64,000 bases of DNA from Sulfurospirillum sp964441765 (GTDB taxonomy: Bacteria; Campylobacterota; Campylobacteria; Campylobacterales; Sulfurospirillaceae). Shown here piece after piece: positions 8,449-17,965 of the stretch; the stretch's first letter is position 1; every line of letters begins with the position of its first letter. Under the pieces are notes generated by a model. That model had not been told where the DNA came from, did not search any database, and saw only the letters and a list, made by a program, of their open reading frames with translations. A program made the translations under genes and the position numbers. Where the stretch lies: the NCBI GenBank assembly GCA_964441765.1, contig CAYTVI010000001.1, positions 28,734-92,733 of the forward strand, read 5' to 3'.

Positions 8449-9789
8449 ATGCAAGTTATCATAGCAGGAGCTGGGAAAGTTGGCTACAGTATAGCCAAAC
8501 ACCTCATGGTGCACAACAACGTTACTGTCATCGATCAAAACGAATACGCTATTCAAAACATTCAAGAAAATTTAGATGTTTTGGGCATTTGTGGCAATAT
8601 TGAAAATCCCCATACCTATTTTGGCATCAACCCCAATGTTGACCTTTTTATTGCCGTTACTGATTCTGATGAAGTCAATCTTCTTTCATCTTTGATTATT
8701 GACAATATCGCTACTGTAAAACGAAAGATTATTCGTCTTAAAAATAGTTTTTTCGCTAGCGATCAAGTTAAATCAAAGCTCAATATCCACGACACCATTG
8801 TCCCCTCTTATGAGGCGGCACAACCGTTTAAATATCTTGTAGACTTTTCTCATGCGCACAATGCGAAAGCCTTTGAATACACAAAAGCCCTTTTGATTTC
8901 AATTCGTCTTAAGGAAGACTTTCAACCGCGTATGATTTCAACGTTTATTGGAGAAATTAGTGGTGAAGTCGCTATTGCTGGGATTGAGAGAGCTAAAAAA
9001 TTCTTTGTGCCCAAACCAGCAGAGACGATGCTTCCGTATGATCTCATTTACTTTTTTGCATTTCCAAATGCTATCAACTCTTTACGCTCTAGTGTCTGTG
9101 AGTTTCATGAACAAACAGTGCCTATTAAAAGCTGTGTCATTTTTGGAGCTGACTCTTTAGGTGTTGAAATTGCAAAAGTCCTTTTGAAAAAAGGGATTGA
9201 AGTTCAGATTATGGACAAAAATATTGAATTGTGCCGAAAAGCAAACATCGAACTTAAAAATAAAGCAACGGTTTTAAAAACCAATTACGATGCCGATCAC
9301 ATTGTCAATAAAACACGATTTGATACCGACATGTTCATTGCTGCAACAAAAAACGATGAGTACAATATTACAAAATGTATAGAAGCAAAACAAAAAGGGA
9401 TAAAAAAAATCATTGGTATCAACAATGATATTGCCTACTCCTCTTTAATGCGAAACCTTAATATTGAAGTGGTCAGAGGAGAAAAAATCAATGCGTACTA
9501 CTCTATTTTAGAGCGCATTGAGACCAATGGTCAATTTATGCAAAAAAAGTTTTGTGGAGGAGAAGGTGCTGTGCTGTTACGCAAAGTTGATGCCCACTCG
9601 GCACTTCTAGGAACAAAACCTGTATTGCCTGATAAAGTTGATGAACGTGGTCATTTTATCATCATCCGTGATAATGATATTTATGAATTTAGGCTTATTG
9701 CACAGTTTGAAAGAGACGATGTTATTGTCGCTTTTACCAAAGAGAGTGATTTTGAAGTTGTGGCTAAATGGCTTCAGCAAGGTGCTTAA
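8449..9789 (+). CDS. trkA: Trk potassium uptake regulatory subunit TrkA
   Basis: Cytosolic NAD-binding regulator of the TrkH potassium channel. At 446 aa it is the two-unit form: a Rossmann domain beginning MQVIIAGAGKVGYSIAKHL (GxGxxG at residues 7-12), an RCK-C region, a second Rossmann domain at about 225-350 (CVIFGADSLGVEIAKVL) and a final RCK-C. Single-unit KtrA proteins are half this size. trkH begins 6 bases downstream, so the pair forms an operon. Confidence 0.94.
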   Translation: MQVIIAGAGKVGYSIAKHLMVHNNVTVIDQNEYAIQNIQENLDVLGICGNIENPHTYFGINPNVDLFIAVTDSDEVNLLSSLIIDNIATVKRKIIRLKNSFFASDQVKSKLNIHDTIVPSYEAAQPFKYLVDFSHAHNAKAFEYTKALLISIRLKEDFQPRMISTFIGEISGEVAIAGIERAKKFFVPKPAETMLPYDLIYFFAFPNAINSLRSSVCEFHEQTVPIKSCVIFGADSLGVEIAKVLLKKGIEVQIMDKNIELCRKANIELKNKATVLKTNYDADHIVNKTRFDTDMFIAATKNDEYNITKCIEAKQKGIKKIIGINNDIAYSSLMRNLNIEVVRGEKINAYYSILERIETNGQFMQKKFCGGEGAVLLRKVDAHSALLGTKPVLPDKVDERGHFIIIRDNDIYEFRLIAQFERDDVIVAFTKESDFEVVAKWLQQGA

Positions 9790-9795
9790 TTTTTC

Positions 9796-11238
9796 ATGAG
9801 TATTAAAAGTATTTTTAAATTTGTCTCTGCCGTTGGGTTGGTTGTTTTTTTCCTCTTTTTACTTCCTCCTCTTATAGGCTTTTTTTACGATGAAGATGTC
9901 TTTGTCTATACCCTATCCATGTTTGCGCTTTTTATCATAAACCTTTCCATTTATTTGATTTTAAAAAATGATGAGATGGTTTTGGGCATTAAAGAGAGCA
10001 TTGTCTCTGTTAATTTCATTTGGATTTTGCTTGGCATTGGTGGTGCTATTCCTATGGTGCTTTATACTTCAGCTGATCCTGCAAGTGCTTTTTTTGAAGC
10101 CATCAGTGGTTTTACAACCACAGGGGCGAGTATTTATGGGGATGTTGAAAGCCTTCCAAAATCTATTTTATTTCATAGAAGCCTGATGCATTGGCTTGGA
10201 GGTATTGGTATCATCGTGTTAGGTGTTGGCTTACTTCCTTTAATTAATCCTAGTGGTTCTTTGAGCCTTTTTAAAGCAGAATCTACGGGTATTTCTATGG
10301 ATAAGATTACCCCTAAAATCAAAGATACCGCAACGCGTATCTGGGCGGTTTATATTATCTTTACCTTACTTGATTTTTCTCTTTTGTGGCTTTTTGGTAT
10401 GGACTGGTTTGATGCGCTAAACCACGCGATGAGTACCATCTCAACGGGTGGGTTTTCAACCAAAAACAGTTCTATTGGTTATTTTGACAGTGAAGCGATT
10501 GTTTGGACAACGACATTTTTTATGATTATCTCGGGTATCAACTTTTTAGCGCATATTCGTTTTTTTAAAGGGGATAAAACCTGCTATAACACGGAAGAAG
10601 TTAAATGGTATCTAACCCTTATTATCCTTCTTTCCTTTTCAATGGGAATTATTCATTATAACCAAAGTATTGATTCTTTTCACGATGCGCTAATGCACTC
10701 TTTTTTCAACATAACATCACTTGCTACGACAACGGGATTTGCCTCCACCGATTATGAGACATGGGGACAATTTGCGTTAATGATTTCCATCCTTGCCATG
10801 ATGATGAGTGCAAACTCAGGATCCACAGCAGGAGGGGTTAAAATCATTCGTTATGTGCTTTTCTTTAAAAATATTTCCTTAGAGATTAAGCGTTCTTTGC
10901 AGCCTGATGTGATTACCTCTATTTTTATTGACGATAAACAGATACGAAGCTCTATTATCAATGCCATTTTTGGTTTTTTTGCCCTTTATATTTTGACACT
11001 CTTTTTACTTTTTATGTATCTTTATGCCAGAGGCTTCGATTTTTTGACAGCCTTTACAGCATCTATCTCTATGGTCGGCAACATAGGTCCTGGTCTTGGA
11101 GAAGTAGGTCCGACAGATAACTACTCCTTTTTCTCTTGGTATGATAAACTCATACTTTCAGCGGCGATGATTATTGGTCGTTTGGAATGTTATACTGTTT
11201 TCATGATGCTTTCTCGAGCATTTTGGAAGCGTTTTTGA
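9796..11238 (+). CDS. trkH: Trk potassium uptake channel TrkH
   Basis: Inner-membrane K+ channel subunit of 480 aa with about ten membrane segments. Four selectivity-filter loops are visible: GFTTTGAS, ISTGGFST, TTTGFAS and a fourth around MVGNIGPGLG. Each keeps the filter glycine. The gene sits 6 bases after trkA. Its stop lies 2 bases from the convergent aminotransferase stop with no long spacer. Confidence 0.94.
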   Translation: MSIKSIFKFVSAVGLVVFFLFLLPPLIGFFYDEDVFVYTLSMFALFIINLSIYLILKNDEMVLGIKESIVSVNFIWILLGIGGAIPMVLYTSADPASAFFEAISGFTTTGASIYGDVESLPKSILFHRSLMHWLGGIGIIVLGVGLLPLINPSGSLSLFKAESTGISMDKITPKIKDTATRIWAVYIIFTLLDFSLLWLFGMDWFDALNHAMSTISTGGFSTKNSSIGYFDSEAIVWTTTFFMIISGINFLAHIRFFKGDKTCYNTEEVKWYLTLIILLSFSMGIIHYNQSIDSFHDALMHSFFNITSLATTTGFASTDYETWGQFALMISILAMMMSANSGSTAGGVKIIRYVLFFKNISLEIKRSLQPDVITSIFIDDKQIRSSIINAIFGFFALYILTLFLLFMYLYARGFDFLTAFTASISMVGNIGPGLGEVGPTDNYSFFSWYDKLILSAAMIIGRLECYTVFMMLSRAFWKRF

Positions 11239-11240
11239 CC

Positions 11241-12512
11241 CTATTTTCGAAGGGCTTTTAACGCTTCTTGAATCGCTTTTAGCAAAATATCAATCTCTTT
11301 TTTTGTATGCGTATAGTGAATAGAAACACGAAGCCATCCTGGCTTTTCACTAAAACTTTGCCCATCTTCCAACTCTAATAAATCATGCCCATAAGGACCT
11401 GCACAACTGCACCCTGCTCTGGTTTGAATACCGTATTGTTCGGAGAGGTATTTTGAAATAGCATAGGGACTTACCCCTTCAAAATTGAGTGAAAAAATCG
11501 GAAGCTTTTCTTGAGAATATTTACAATACAGTTTAACTCCCTCAATACTTCGCACCCGTGAACCAAAGTAAAATTTAAGCTCTTCTTCTTTCTCGTGAAT
11601 TTTATCAAGCCCAATTTCATTGCGCAAATTGTAAGCCAATGCTGCGCGAATGAACTGCAAAATAGCTGGCGTTCCAGCATCTTCAATCATCTCAACATCA
11701 CTTAAAAAATTATGCGATGTTCGTGAAACGTACGCAACCGTTCCACCTCCTGCAAACGTGGGTTTACTCTCAGTGCATAACTCTTTTTTAATGACCAACA
11801 GACCACAAGACCCAACACCGCCTAAAAGTTTATGCGGAGATAAGAAAAGTGCGTCATAGTAGTTACAATCGATGTTAATATACGGTGATGCAGCCGCGGC
11901 ATCCAAACATAAAATACCACCATACGCTTTTATAAGTGTGTACAAACGCCTATAATCACTTAAAATTCCCGTCACATTGGAAGCAACCGAAAAAGAGGCA
12001 ATAATTTCCCTTCCTTGCGCCTTTTGTAACTCTTTTTCGAGGTACTCAAAGTCAATATTTTCATGCATATCCAAAGGTATGCGCACCACGTCGCATAAAC
12101 CTTCTCGAAAACTAAGCTCATTGGAGTGATGCTCATAAGGTCCAATAAAAACAACTGGAAGGGAAGATGGTTTACATGTAAAGCGTTTGAGTGTGCGTGG
12201 CGGGATATAAATCCCCATCAGCTCTTGAAATTTTTTAATTGCTCCTGTCGCTCCCGTGCCACAAGGCAACACATAAAAATGCTCATCAATGGCTAAAGCA
12301 TGTTTCAAATCCCTCCTTGCCTTAGCGTAGTACTCACTGGTTTTAATGGCGCTCGTTGCTACTTCAGAATGAGTATTGGCATAGGTTTTTAAAATCGTCA
12401 AAATCTCTTTTTCGATAGGCTTATACGCCTGTCCTGATGCGGTATAGTCAAAATAGAGAATATTTTTATCTTTGATGATGTTTTTACGTATTTCTTTCAC
12501 TTCTTCATCCAA
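11241..12512 (-). CDS. Class V aminotransferase (NifS/SufS-like, PLP enzyme)
   Basis: PLP-dependent enzyme of the aminotransferase V / cysteine desulfurase fold. Visible are the PLP-phosphate region GTGATGAIKKFQ, the cofactor aspartate in LCLDAAAASPY, the Schiff-base lysine in LSPHKLLGG and the C-terminal RAGCSCAGPYGH. Substrate is unknown; the Cys-containing C-terminal loop resembles desulfurases. The longest frame would begin at 12623 inside the divergent flgS gene, so I place the start at TTG 12512 (GTG 12500 is possible), just after a TATAAT at 12525-12530. C. jejuni has a similar gene, Cj0791c, beside flgS. Carries a palindrome at 12172-12181. Confidence 0.85.
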   Translation of the reverse strand: MDEEVKEIRKNIIKDKNILYFDYTASGQAYKPIEKEILTILKTYANTHSEVATSAIKTSEYYAKARRDLKHALAIDEHFYVLPCGTGATGAIKKFQELMGIYIPPRTLKRFTCKPSSLPVVFIGPYEHHSNELSFREGLCDVVRIPLDMHENIDFEYLEKELQKAQGREIIASFSVASNVTGILSDYRRLYTLIKAYGGILCLDAAAASPYINIDCNYYDALFLSPHKLLGGVGSCGLLVIKKELCTESKPTFAGGGTVAYVSRTSHNFLSDVEMIEDAGTPAILQFIRAALAYNLRNEIGLDKIHEKEEELKFYFGSRVRSIEGVKLYCKYSQEKLPIFSLNFEGVSPYAISKYLSEQYGIQTRAGCSCAGPYGHDLLELEDGQSFSEKPGWLRVSIHYTHTKKEIDILLKAIQEALKALRK

Positions 12513-12520
12513 AACTTTTT

Positions 12521-12533
12521 GGGTATTATACCC
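12521..12533. promoter_or_regulatory. Divergent promoter palindrome between aminotransferase gene and flgS
   Basis: The 13-base palindrome GGGTATTATACCC gives a perfect -10 TATAAT on the minus strand and TATTAT on the plus strand. It lies 35 bases before the flgS ATG and about 9 bases before the aminotransferase TTG. One site may serve both directions; no experimental support. Confidence 0.55.
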
Positions 12534-12567
12534 TTTACAAATAATTTTGAAGTTGATGGGAATCAAA

Positions 12568-13587
12568 ATGATTGATGAAAATTTGCTCAATGCTTTAAGT
12601 GCTAAAGAAAAAGAGCTTTTCAAGCAAGGGTTAAAAGATATTATCGACCAAACGTATGTGATTGAAGATGAGTATAAAAAATTAGGTGTTTCATACGATG
12701 CTTTGCAAGATGTTATTCGTCAAATCATCGAAGTACAACCCAATGCTCTTTGGGTACTCGATGAACAAGGTTCTATTTTTTTGCAAAACTCTGAAGCTAA
12801 AAAAATTAACGGTATTTTAAATCATATACGCTTGAGAGAACTTACGAAAGAAGTCGAATTTGAAGGCTCTTTTTACCTTCTTAAAAGTGTTAAACAAGGG
12901 GGAAAACAAATTATCACCGCAACCGATATTACGGAAGGAAAACGCCAAGAAAGACTGGTTTCCATGGGACAAGTCGCCGCACATCTTTCTCATGAGATAC
13001 GCAATCCCATAGGCTCAGTCTCTTTACTAGCCTCTACCCTTCTTAAAAAAGTTGACCCCACCATTAAGCCTTTGGTGATTGAAATTAAAAAGTCGATTTG
13101 GCGGGTTGAGAGGATTATTAAAGCAACTCTTTTATTTACCAAAAATGTGCAAATCAATCCCTCTTCTTTTTATCTTGACAAGTTTATCAAAGAGTGCGAA
13201 AAAGCCATTGAACATTACTCCTACACTAAAGAGATTACTTTTTATTTTGAATTGCCGCACCTTGAAATCAAAGGCGATTTTGAACTGCTCAATCTTGTGC
13301 TTCAAAACTTTATTTTTAATGCCATTGATGCAATTGAAGAGAGTGATAATGAAACAGGGACTATTACTCTTAGCTATCAAGAAGATAAAGAGTTTGTGGT
13401 TTTACATGTAAAAGACGATGGAAAGCCCATTGAAAATAAAAACATCCTTTTTGAACCGTTTAAAACAACCAAAACAAAAGGAAATGGCTTAGGATTAGCC
13501 CTTTCTTTGCAAATTATTCAAGCACACAATGGCAAAATCGAACTTTTAGAAGAGACCAAAGGATTTGCTATCAAAATAGCGTATTAA
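12568..13587 (+). CDS. flgS: Flagellar sensor histidine kinase FlgS
   Basis: Cytosolic two-component kinase that in C. jejuni senses the flagellar export apparatus and phosphorylates FlgR to switch on sigma-54 flagellar genes. The 339-aa protein has a PAS-like N-terminal domain (LWVLDEQGSIFLQNSEA), the phospho-acceptor box HLSHEIRNP (His about residue 142) and an ATPase domain with NAIDAIEE (N box) and GNGLGLAL (about 305). No membrane segment is seen. Start ATG 12568 is chosen; ATG 12556 is in frame. The aminotransferase neighbour matches Campylobacter flgS. No response regulator lies in the window. Confidence 0.85.
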   Translation: MIDENLLNALSAKEKELFKQGLKDIIDQTYVIEDEYKKLGVSYDALQDVIRQIIEVQPNALWVLDEQGSIFLQNSEAKKINGILNHIRLRELTKEVEFEGSFYLLKSVKQGGKQIITATDITEGKRQERLVSMGQVAAHLSHEIRNPIGSVSLLASTLLKKVDPTIKPLVIEIKKSIWRVERIIKATLLFTKNVQINPSSFYLDKFIKECEKAIEHYSYTKEITFYFELPHLEIKGDFELLNLVLQNFIFNAIDAIEESDNETGTITLSYQEDKEFVVLHVKDDGKPIENKNILFEPFKTTKTKGNGLGLALSLQIIQAHNGKIELLEETKGFAIKIAY

Positions 13588-15059
13588 AGGCTTCCACTTT
13601 TAAAACGCTTTGATACTCTTTCAAAATCTTCTTTACTATCACAATAGACTAACAAAAGATCATTTTCTTGGAAAAGCGTTGAGCCTGTTGGTTTCAAGCT
13701 TTTTCCTTGTCTATCAATCAAGACAATTAAAAACTCATGAGGAAGCTCTAACTCAGCTAAAGATTTTCCAACCACCTCGGAGTCTTTGTCAACATAAAGC
13801 TGTTTAAGCGCATGGTAAAAAAGCGGTGAAGAAGGTCCATCGGCAATAAAAGGAGATGGTGTGTTGTTTTCTTCAACCCCTAACACTCGCGCAACCACAG
13901 GCAAGGACATACCTTGTATTAATAAAGAGATTAACACCACTAAAAAAACCGTATTGAAAATCATAGAAGAGTGCTCTAATCCTTTTAAAAAAGGATAGGT
14001 CGCTAAAACGATGGGAACCGCACCTCTAAGCCCTACCCATGAAATAAAAAGCTTCTCTTTCACGCTTAAAAGGCTCCGTGCTAATGTCATAAAAACACCC
14101 ATAGGTCTTGCCACAAAGGTCAACCACATCGCAATAACCACACTTTGCCACGCCACATGGTGTAATTCTGAGGGAAATACCAGTAACCCTAACGTTAAAA
14201 ACACCCAAATTTGCATAATCCATGCTAAACCATCGTGAAATCCCACAAGGTTTTTTTTATGCGTAAATTCCCTTGCATTCGCTGCAATACCTGCAATATA
14301 CACGGCTAAAAATCCATTGCCTCCTAACAGTGCCGTCGCCCCAAAGAGTAATAAAATCCATGCAATACTAAAAACAGGATAAAGCCCATAATAACTTAAA
14401 TGCAGTCGATTTAAAATAGAAGGCAATAAAATACCAAAGAGGTATCCCATAATGCCACCAATAAGAAATTGCAGTACAAAGCTACTGAGCAACTCTGCAA
14501 AAGGAATTCCTTGAGGCATGGAGATGAGTTGAAGTATCGTCAGTGTGAGAAAGATAGCCATTGGGTCATTACTGCCCGATTCTAACTCTAAAAGAGGTGC
14601 TAATGGACGTTTGAGCGCGATACCTTTTGCACGTAAAATAGCAAAAACAGCCGCCGCATCTGTTGATGAGATAATAGCCCCCATCAATAAAGACTCTAAC
14701 ATACTCAAATCAAACACATAATACGCACACGTCGCCGTTAAAATCGCTGTTAAAAATACGCCTATGGTTGAGAGAAGCAATCCTTCTTTAAGGACTGGTT
14801 TAATCGCTTTCCACGACGTATCAACTCCTCCGCCAAAAAGAATAAAAATCAGTGCGATGGTACCGATACTTTGGGCTAAATTTGGATTGTCAAAATGGAT
14901 TCCAAGGATACCATCGGAACCTGCTAACATACCAAGCCCAAGGAAAATAAAGAGCGTTGGAATACCAAATTTATCTGAAATTTTACTTGAGAGCACACTT
15001 ACAAGCATTAAAAATGCTGCCAATACCAAATAAAATTCCAAATTTTCAATAATCATCAT
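13584..15059 (-). CDS. Potassium/proton antiporter, CPA1 type with TrkA-C domain (NhaP2/CvrA-like)
   Basis: Inner-membrane cation/proton exchanger of 491 aa. About twelve membrane segments (residues 5-390) contain the CPA motifs LFGGGVDTSW, SSTDAAAVFAILR and ELESGSNDPMAI, where the Asp residues carry protons and cations. A cytosolic RCK-C (TrkA-C) domain of about 80 residues follows, which usually binds ligands that gate the exchanger. Its last 4 bases overlap the convergent flgS end. With TrkAH nearby it suggests a potassium homeostasis cluster. Ion specificity is inferred from the family. Confidence 0.88.
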   Translation of the reverse strand: MMIIENLEFYLVLAAFLMLVSVLSSKISDKFGIPTLFIFLGLGMLAGSDGILGIHFDNPNLAQSIGTIALIFILFGGGVDTSWKAIKPVLKEGLLLSTIGVFLTAILTATCAYYVFDLSMLESLLMGAIISSTDAAAVFAILRAKGIALKRPLAPLLELESGSNDPMAIFLTLTILQLISMPQGIPFAELLSSFVLQFLIGGIMGYLFGILLPSILNRLHLSYYGLYPVFSIAWILLLFGATALLGGNGFLAVYIAGIAANAREFTHKKNLVGFHDGLAWIMQIWVFLTLGLLVFPSELHHVAWQSVVIAMWLTFVARPMGVFMTLARSLLSVKEKLFISWVGLRGAVPIVLATYPFLKGLEHSSMIFNTVFLVVLISLLIQGMSLPVVARVLGVEENNTPSPFIADGPSSPLFYHALKQLYVDKDSEVVGKSLAELELPHEFLIVLIDRQGKSLKPTGSTLFQENDLLLVYCDSKEDFERVSKRFKSGSL

Positions 15060-15074
15060 TTTACGATTATCCTT

Positions 15075-15905
15075 TTACTGTACTTTGTAGATCAAAACAT
15101 CCGTGCTTGATTTTTCTAAAAGATCAAACGCAAAGAAACTAATGTTCCCTGTGGTATGAATAGCCACCATATCGGCTTGCAGGTCTTTATGATTCTCTTC
15201 AAAACGCTCAGAACTGAGTAAATCTTTCCTGACAATCGGTAATGTTTGTTTTGCTGGTAAATTGAGTGTGTGGATAAACTCTTTCAATTGCGTTTCTGCA
15301 TTTCTTCGACTCTCGTCTTTAAATTGCGCTATTTCATTCTCATTAAACCCATACACACCCAGTCTAAATTCAAAAGGAATACTATAAAGATGGAGTAAAA
15401 TTAATAAGGCATCAGGGAACAAATGTCCAATCTCTTGAATCACACGAGAAGAAGAAAGCGATAAATCCGTAGGAATTAAAATCGTTTTATACTCACGGTA
15501 TGCCTTATTTTTAGAAATAACAATAGGAATATGTGCCTCACGAATAATCGCTTTTGTATCTGAACTCATAAAAATCTCTTCAATAGGATGCTTCGTTCTG
15601 TTGTCTCCTATCATTACCATATCCGCGCCGATAGTTTGTGCCACAATCGAGATGGTTTTTTCAAGATTGCCTTTAAAACAATGAAATTGCTCTTTTTTTA
15701 AGAAAGGATACGATGATGATAATTTTTCCCAACAATGTTCTTTAATCAAATCAATACGTTTGCTTTCTTGGAAAAAAGAACTCTCAACCACATGTACCAC
15801 ATGGATATTTCCCTGTTTTGATGCCGTAAAATCGATGGCTTTTTGCAATAAATCCATGCTGTTCTCAGAAAAATCAGTCGCAACCAATAGTGTAAATTTT
15901 TCCAT
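15075..15905 (-). CDS. Universal stress protein, tandem UspA domains
   Basis: 276-aa cytosolic protein with two UspA domains. The first begins EKFTLLVATDFSENSMDLL and ends with MIGDN plus a variant GxxxxF nucleotide motif; the second begins YKTILIPTDLSLSSSRV. The start at 15905 follows AAGGAG; the upstream in-frame ATG at 15932 lacks one. It lies 15 bases upstream of the antiporter gene, so the two are probably cotranscribed and the protein may modulate the antiporter or respond to the same stress (inference). Confidence 0.88.
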   Translation of the reverse strand: MEKFTLLVATDFSENSMDLLQKAIDFTASKQGNIHVVHVVESSFFQESKRIDLIKEHCWEKLSSSYPFLKKEQFHCFKGNLEKTISIVAQTIGADMVMIGDNRTKHPIEEIFMSSDTKAIIREAHIPIVISKNKAYREYKTILIPTDLSLSSSRVIQEIGHLFPDALLILLHLYSIPFEFRLGVYGFNENEIAQFKDESRRNAETQLKEFIHTLNLPAKQTLPIVRKDLLSSERFEENHKDLQADMVAIHTTGNISFFAFDLLEKSSTDVLIYKVQ

Positions 15906-16104
15906 TGTATACTCCTTGCTTAATCTTTTCAAAAGCCCTATTTTAGGTCTTTATGGTTATAAATCATTATAACTTTTTTCAATGTTTCTGTCAATTTCAT
16001 CCAAGATTAAATAGCATAAAGAAAGAGGACGTATCGTAAATTTAGCCATTTCACGCTAAAATTGAGTGCGTATAAAGATAGGTGCCATTTTAAAGGATGA
16101 CTGC

Positions 16105-17604
16105 GTGTTTAAAGATAGCCTTGTCGTTTTTTCAAAAGATTTAAAAAACTCTTCACGCGATTTGTTTCCTATTGTTTTAGTGGTTGCTTTTTTTCAACTC
16201 GCTTTCATCAAAACCGTTCCTGAAAATCTTATCCCAACGTCTATGGGACTTATCATCGTTGCCGTAGGATTGGCTTTGTTTATCCGTGGTCTTGAAATTG
16301 GAATTTTTCCTATTGGAGAAGCACTTGCGCATGATTTTGCTAAAAAAGGCTCTTTATTTTGGCTTTTAGCGTTTGCATTTTTAATCGGTTTTGCAACCAC
16401 TATCGCTGAACCTGCCTTAATTGCTATCGCCAATAAAGCAGCGGCTATCAGCCAAGGAAAAATCGATGCTTTCTACTTACGTCTTACCGTAGCACTCTCC
16501 GTTGGTTGTGCTATTGCTTTAGGTGCTTTTCGTATTTTGATTGGTCATCCTATTCATTATTATATCATTGGGGGCTATATTCTCGTTGTTGGGGTCACTT
16601 TTTTTGCACCTAAAGAAATTATTGGGCTTGCCTACGATAGCGGAGGAGTAACCACATCTACCGTTACGGTTCCTTTAGTTGCCGCTCTTGGCATTGGGCT
16701 TTCTTCGTGTATCAAAGGGCGTAACCCGTTGATAGATGGTTTTGGGCTGATTGCATTTGCTTCACTCACACCTATGATTTTTGTTCAAGTTTTTGGTGCT
16801 ATTGTTTACAACATTACAGATGCATCAAGTTCTCAAACGCTTCAACCCTTACTCGAACAAAGTGCTTCAACACATTACCAACTCTCGTTAATCACTATTT
16901 TAAGCGATTTGTGGGGTGTCATACAAGATGTTCTTCCTATTATTCTTGTGATTGCTTTTTTTCAATACCTCATCATCAAAAAACCTGTCGCACATCTTTC
17001 TAAAATTATGACAGGTATTGTTCTTGTCATTTTGGGTTTAGATGCTTTTATAGTCGGACTTGAGATTGGACTTTTTCCCATAGGTGAAACAATTGCCCTG
17101 CAGTTGACAAAGATGGACAATGTTTGGATTATCTACTCATTTGGATTTGCCATAGGATTTGCCACCACAATGGCAGAACCAGCACTTATTGCAATTGCGA
17201 TGAAAGCCTCAGAAGTCAGTAGTGGCAACATCAATCAAAAGATGCTGCGCATCGCTGTTGCAATAGGGGTTGCTATTGGTATTGCACTTGGCTGCTTTCG
17301 CTTGGTCAGTGGCGCTCCATTGCATTACTATATTATCGTAGGCTATGCTTTTGTTATTATCATGACCTACTTTGCACCCAAATACATTATTCCTATTGCT
17401 TACGACAGTGGTGGCGTTACCACATCAACCGTTACCGTACCTTTAGTCGCAGCATTAGGACTTGGGCTAGCAGAAAATATCCCAGGACGTGACCCTTTGA
17501 TTGATGGGTTTGGACTCATTGCCTTTGCATCCCTTTTCCCTATGATAACAGTTATGGGATATGGGATTATTGCACAAATTATTCTTAAAAGGAAGACACA
17601 ATGA
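16105..17604 (+). CDS. DUF1538 membrane protein, two tandem repeats
   Basis: 499-aa polytopic membrane protein made of two homologous halves (about residues 15-240 and 275-495). Each half carries the same signature: GFATTIAEPALIAIA or GFATTMAEPALIAIA, and later an identical YDSGGVTTSTVTVPLVAALG followed by LIDGFGLIAFASL. This is the DUF1538 family; members have, from memory, been linked to cation/proton antiport, but I would not rely on that. GTG 16105 follows an AAAGGA Shine-Dalgarno (16092-16097). The next gene, PII-like, overlaps by 4 bases, suggesting that the transporter is controlled by a small-ligand sensor. Confidence 0.88.
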   Translation: MFKDSLVVFSKDLKNSSRDLFPIVLVVAFFQLAFIKTVPENLIPTSMGLIIVAVGLALFIRGLEIGIFPIGEALAHDFAKKGSLFWLLAFAFLIGFATTIAEPALIAIANKAAAISQGKIDAFYLRLTVALSVGCAIALGAFRILIGHPIHYYIIGGYILVVGVTFFAPKEIIGLAYDSGGVTTSTVTVPLVAALGIGLSSCIKGRNPLIDGFGLIAFASLTPMIFVQVFGAIVYNITDASSSQTLQPLLEQSASTHYQLSLITILSDLWGVIQDVLPIILVIAFFQYLIIKKPVAHLSKIMTGIVLVILGLDAFIVGLEIGLFPIGETIALQLTKMDNVWIIYSFGFAIGFATTMAEPALIAIAMKASEVSSGNINQKMLRIAVAIGVAIGIALGCFRLVSGAPLHYYIIVGYAFVIIMTYFAPKYIIPIAYDSGGVTTSTVTVPLVAALGLGLAENIPGRDPLIDGFGLIAFASLFPMITVMGYGIIAQIILKRKTQ

Positions 17605-17954
17605 ATTTTAATATTTTAGTAGCTATGGTTCCCAACGCGGAAGAAGAAGTGGCTATTGAAACCGCTAAAAAAGCAGGGGCGGGAAGCGTGACGATTCTTA
17701 ATGGTAAAACCATAGGCTTAAAAGAGAAAAAAATCTTTTTTGGCTTGACATTGGAAGAAAATGTTTCTCTTCTTCTCTTCATCTTACCCCAGCGCTTGAC
17801 CATGAACGTTTTTAAAGCCTTGCGTAAAAAGTTTCATCTCTCAAACCACGCAGAATCCAAAGGTTTGCTTTTCACACTTCCTTTGACACATATCTCAGGA
17901 ATGGAAGCGGAAGAAGTAGAACTATTTGAAAAAGAATTACTCGATGTACTCTAA
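17601..17954 (+). CDS. PII-like signalling protein
   Basis: 117-aa small protein resembling GlnB-type PII proteins in fold outline: it begins MNFNILVAMVPNAEEE and has AAKKAGAGSVTILNG-like spacing (AKKAGAGSVTILNGKTIGL), where PII proteins have the KxxGAxGxT region. The T-loop is not canonical and no uridylylated Tyr is obvious. It starts inside the DUF1538 stop (ATGA overlap) and a CBS protein follows 11 bases later, so it probably binds a nucleotide and regulates the DUF1538 protein. That role is inference; GlnK-AmtB is the analogous arrangement. Confidence 0.75.
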   Translation: MNFNILVAMVPNAEEEVAIETAKKAGAGSVTILNGKTIGLKEKKIFFGLTLEENVSLLLFILPQRLTMNVFKALRKKFHLSNHAESKGLLFTLPLTHISGMEAEEVELFEKELLDVL

Positions 17955-17965
17955 AAGGAGAAAAA

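Noticed and set aside
12472..12567. Upstream extension of flgS and of the aminotransferase, giving overlapping divergent genes
   Set aside because: The extra residues do not match either family, and they would cross the shared promoter palindrome at 12521-12533.
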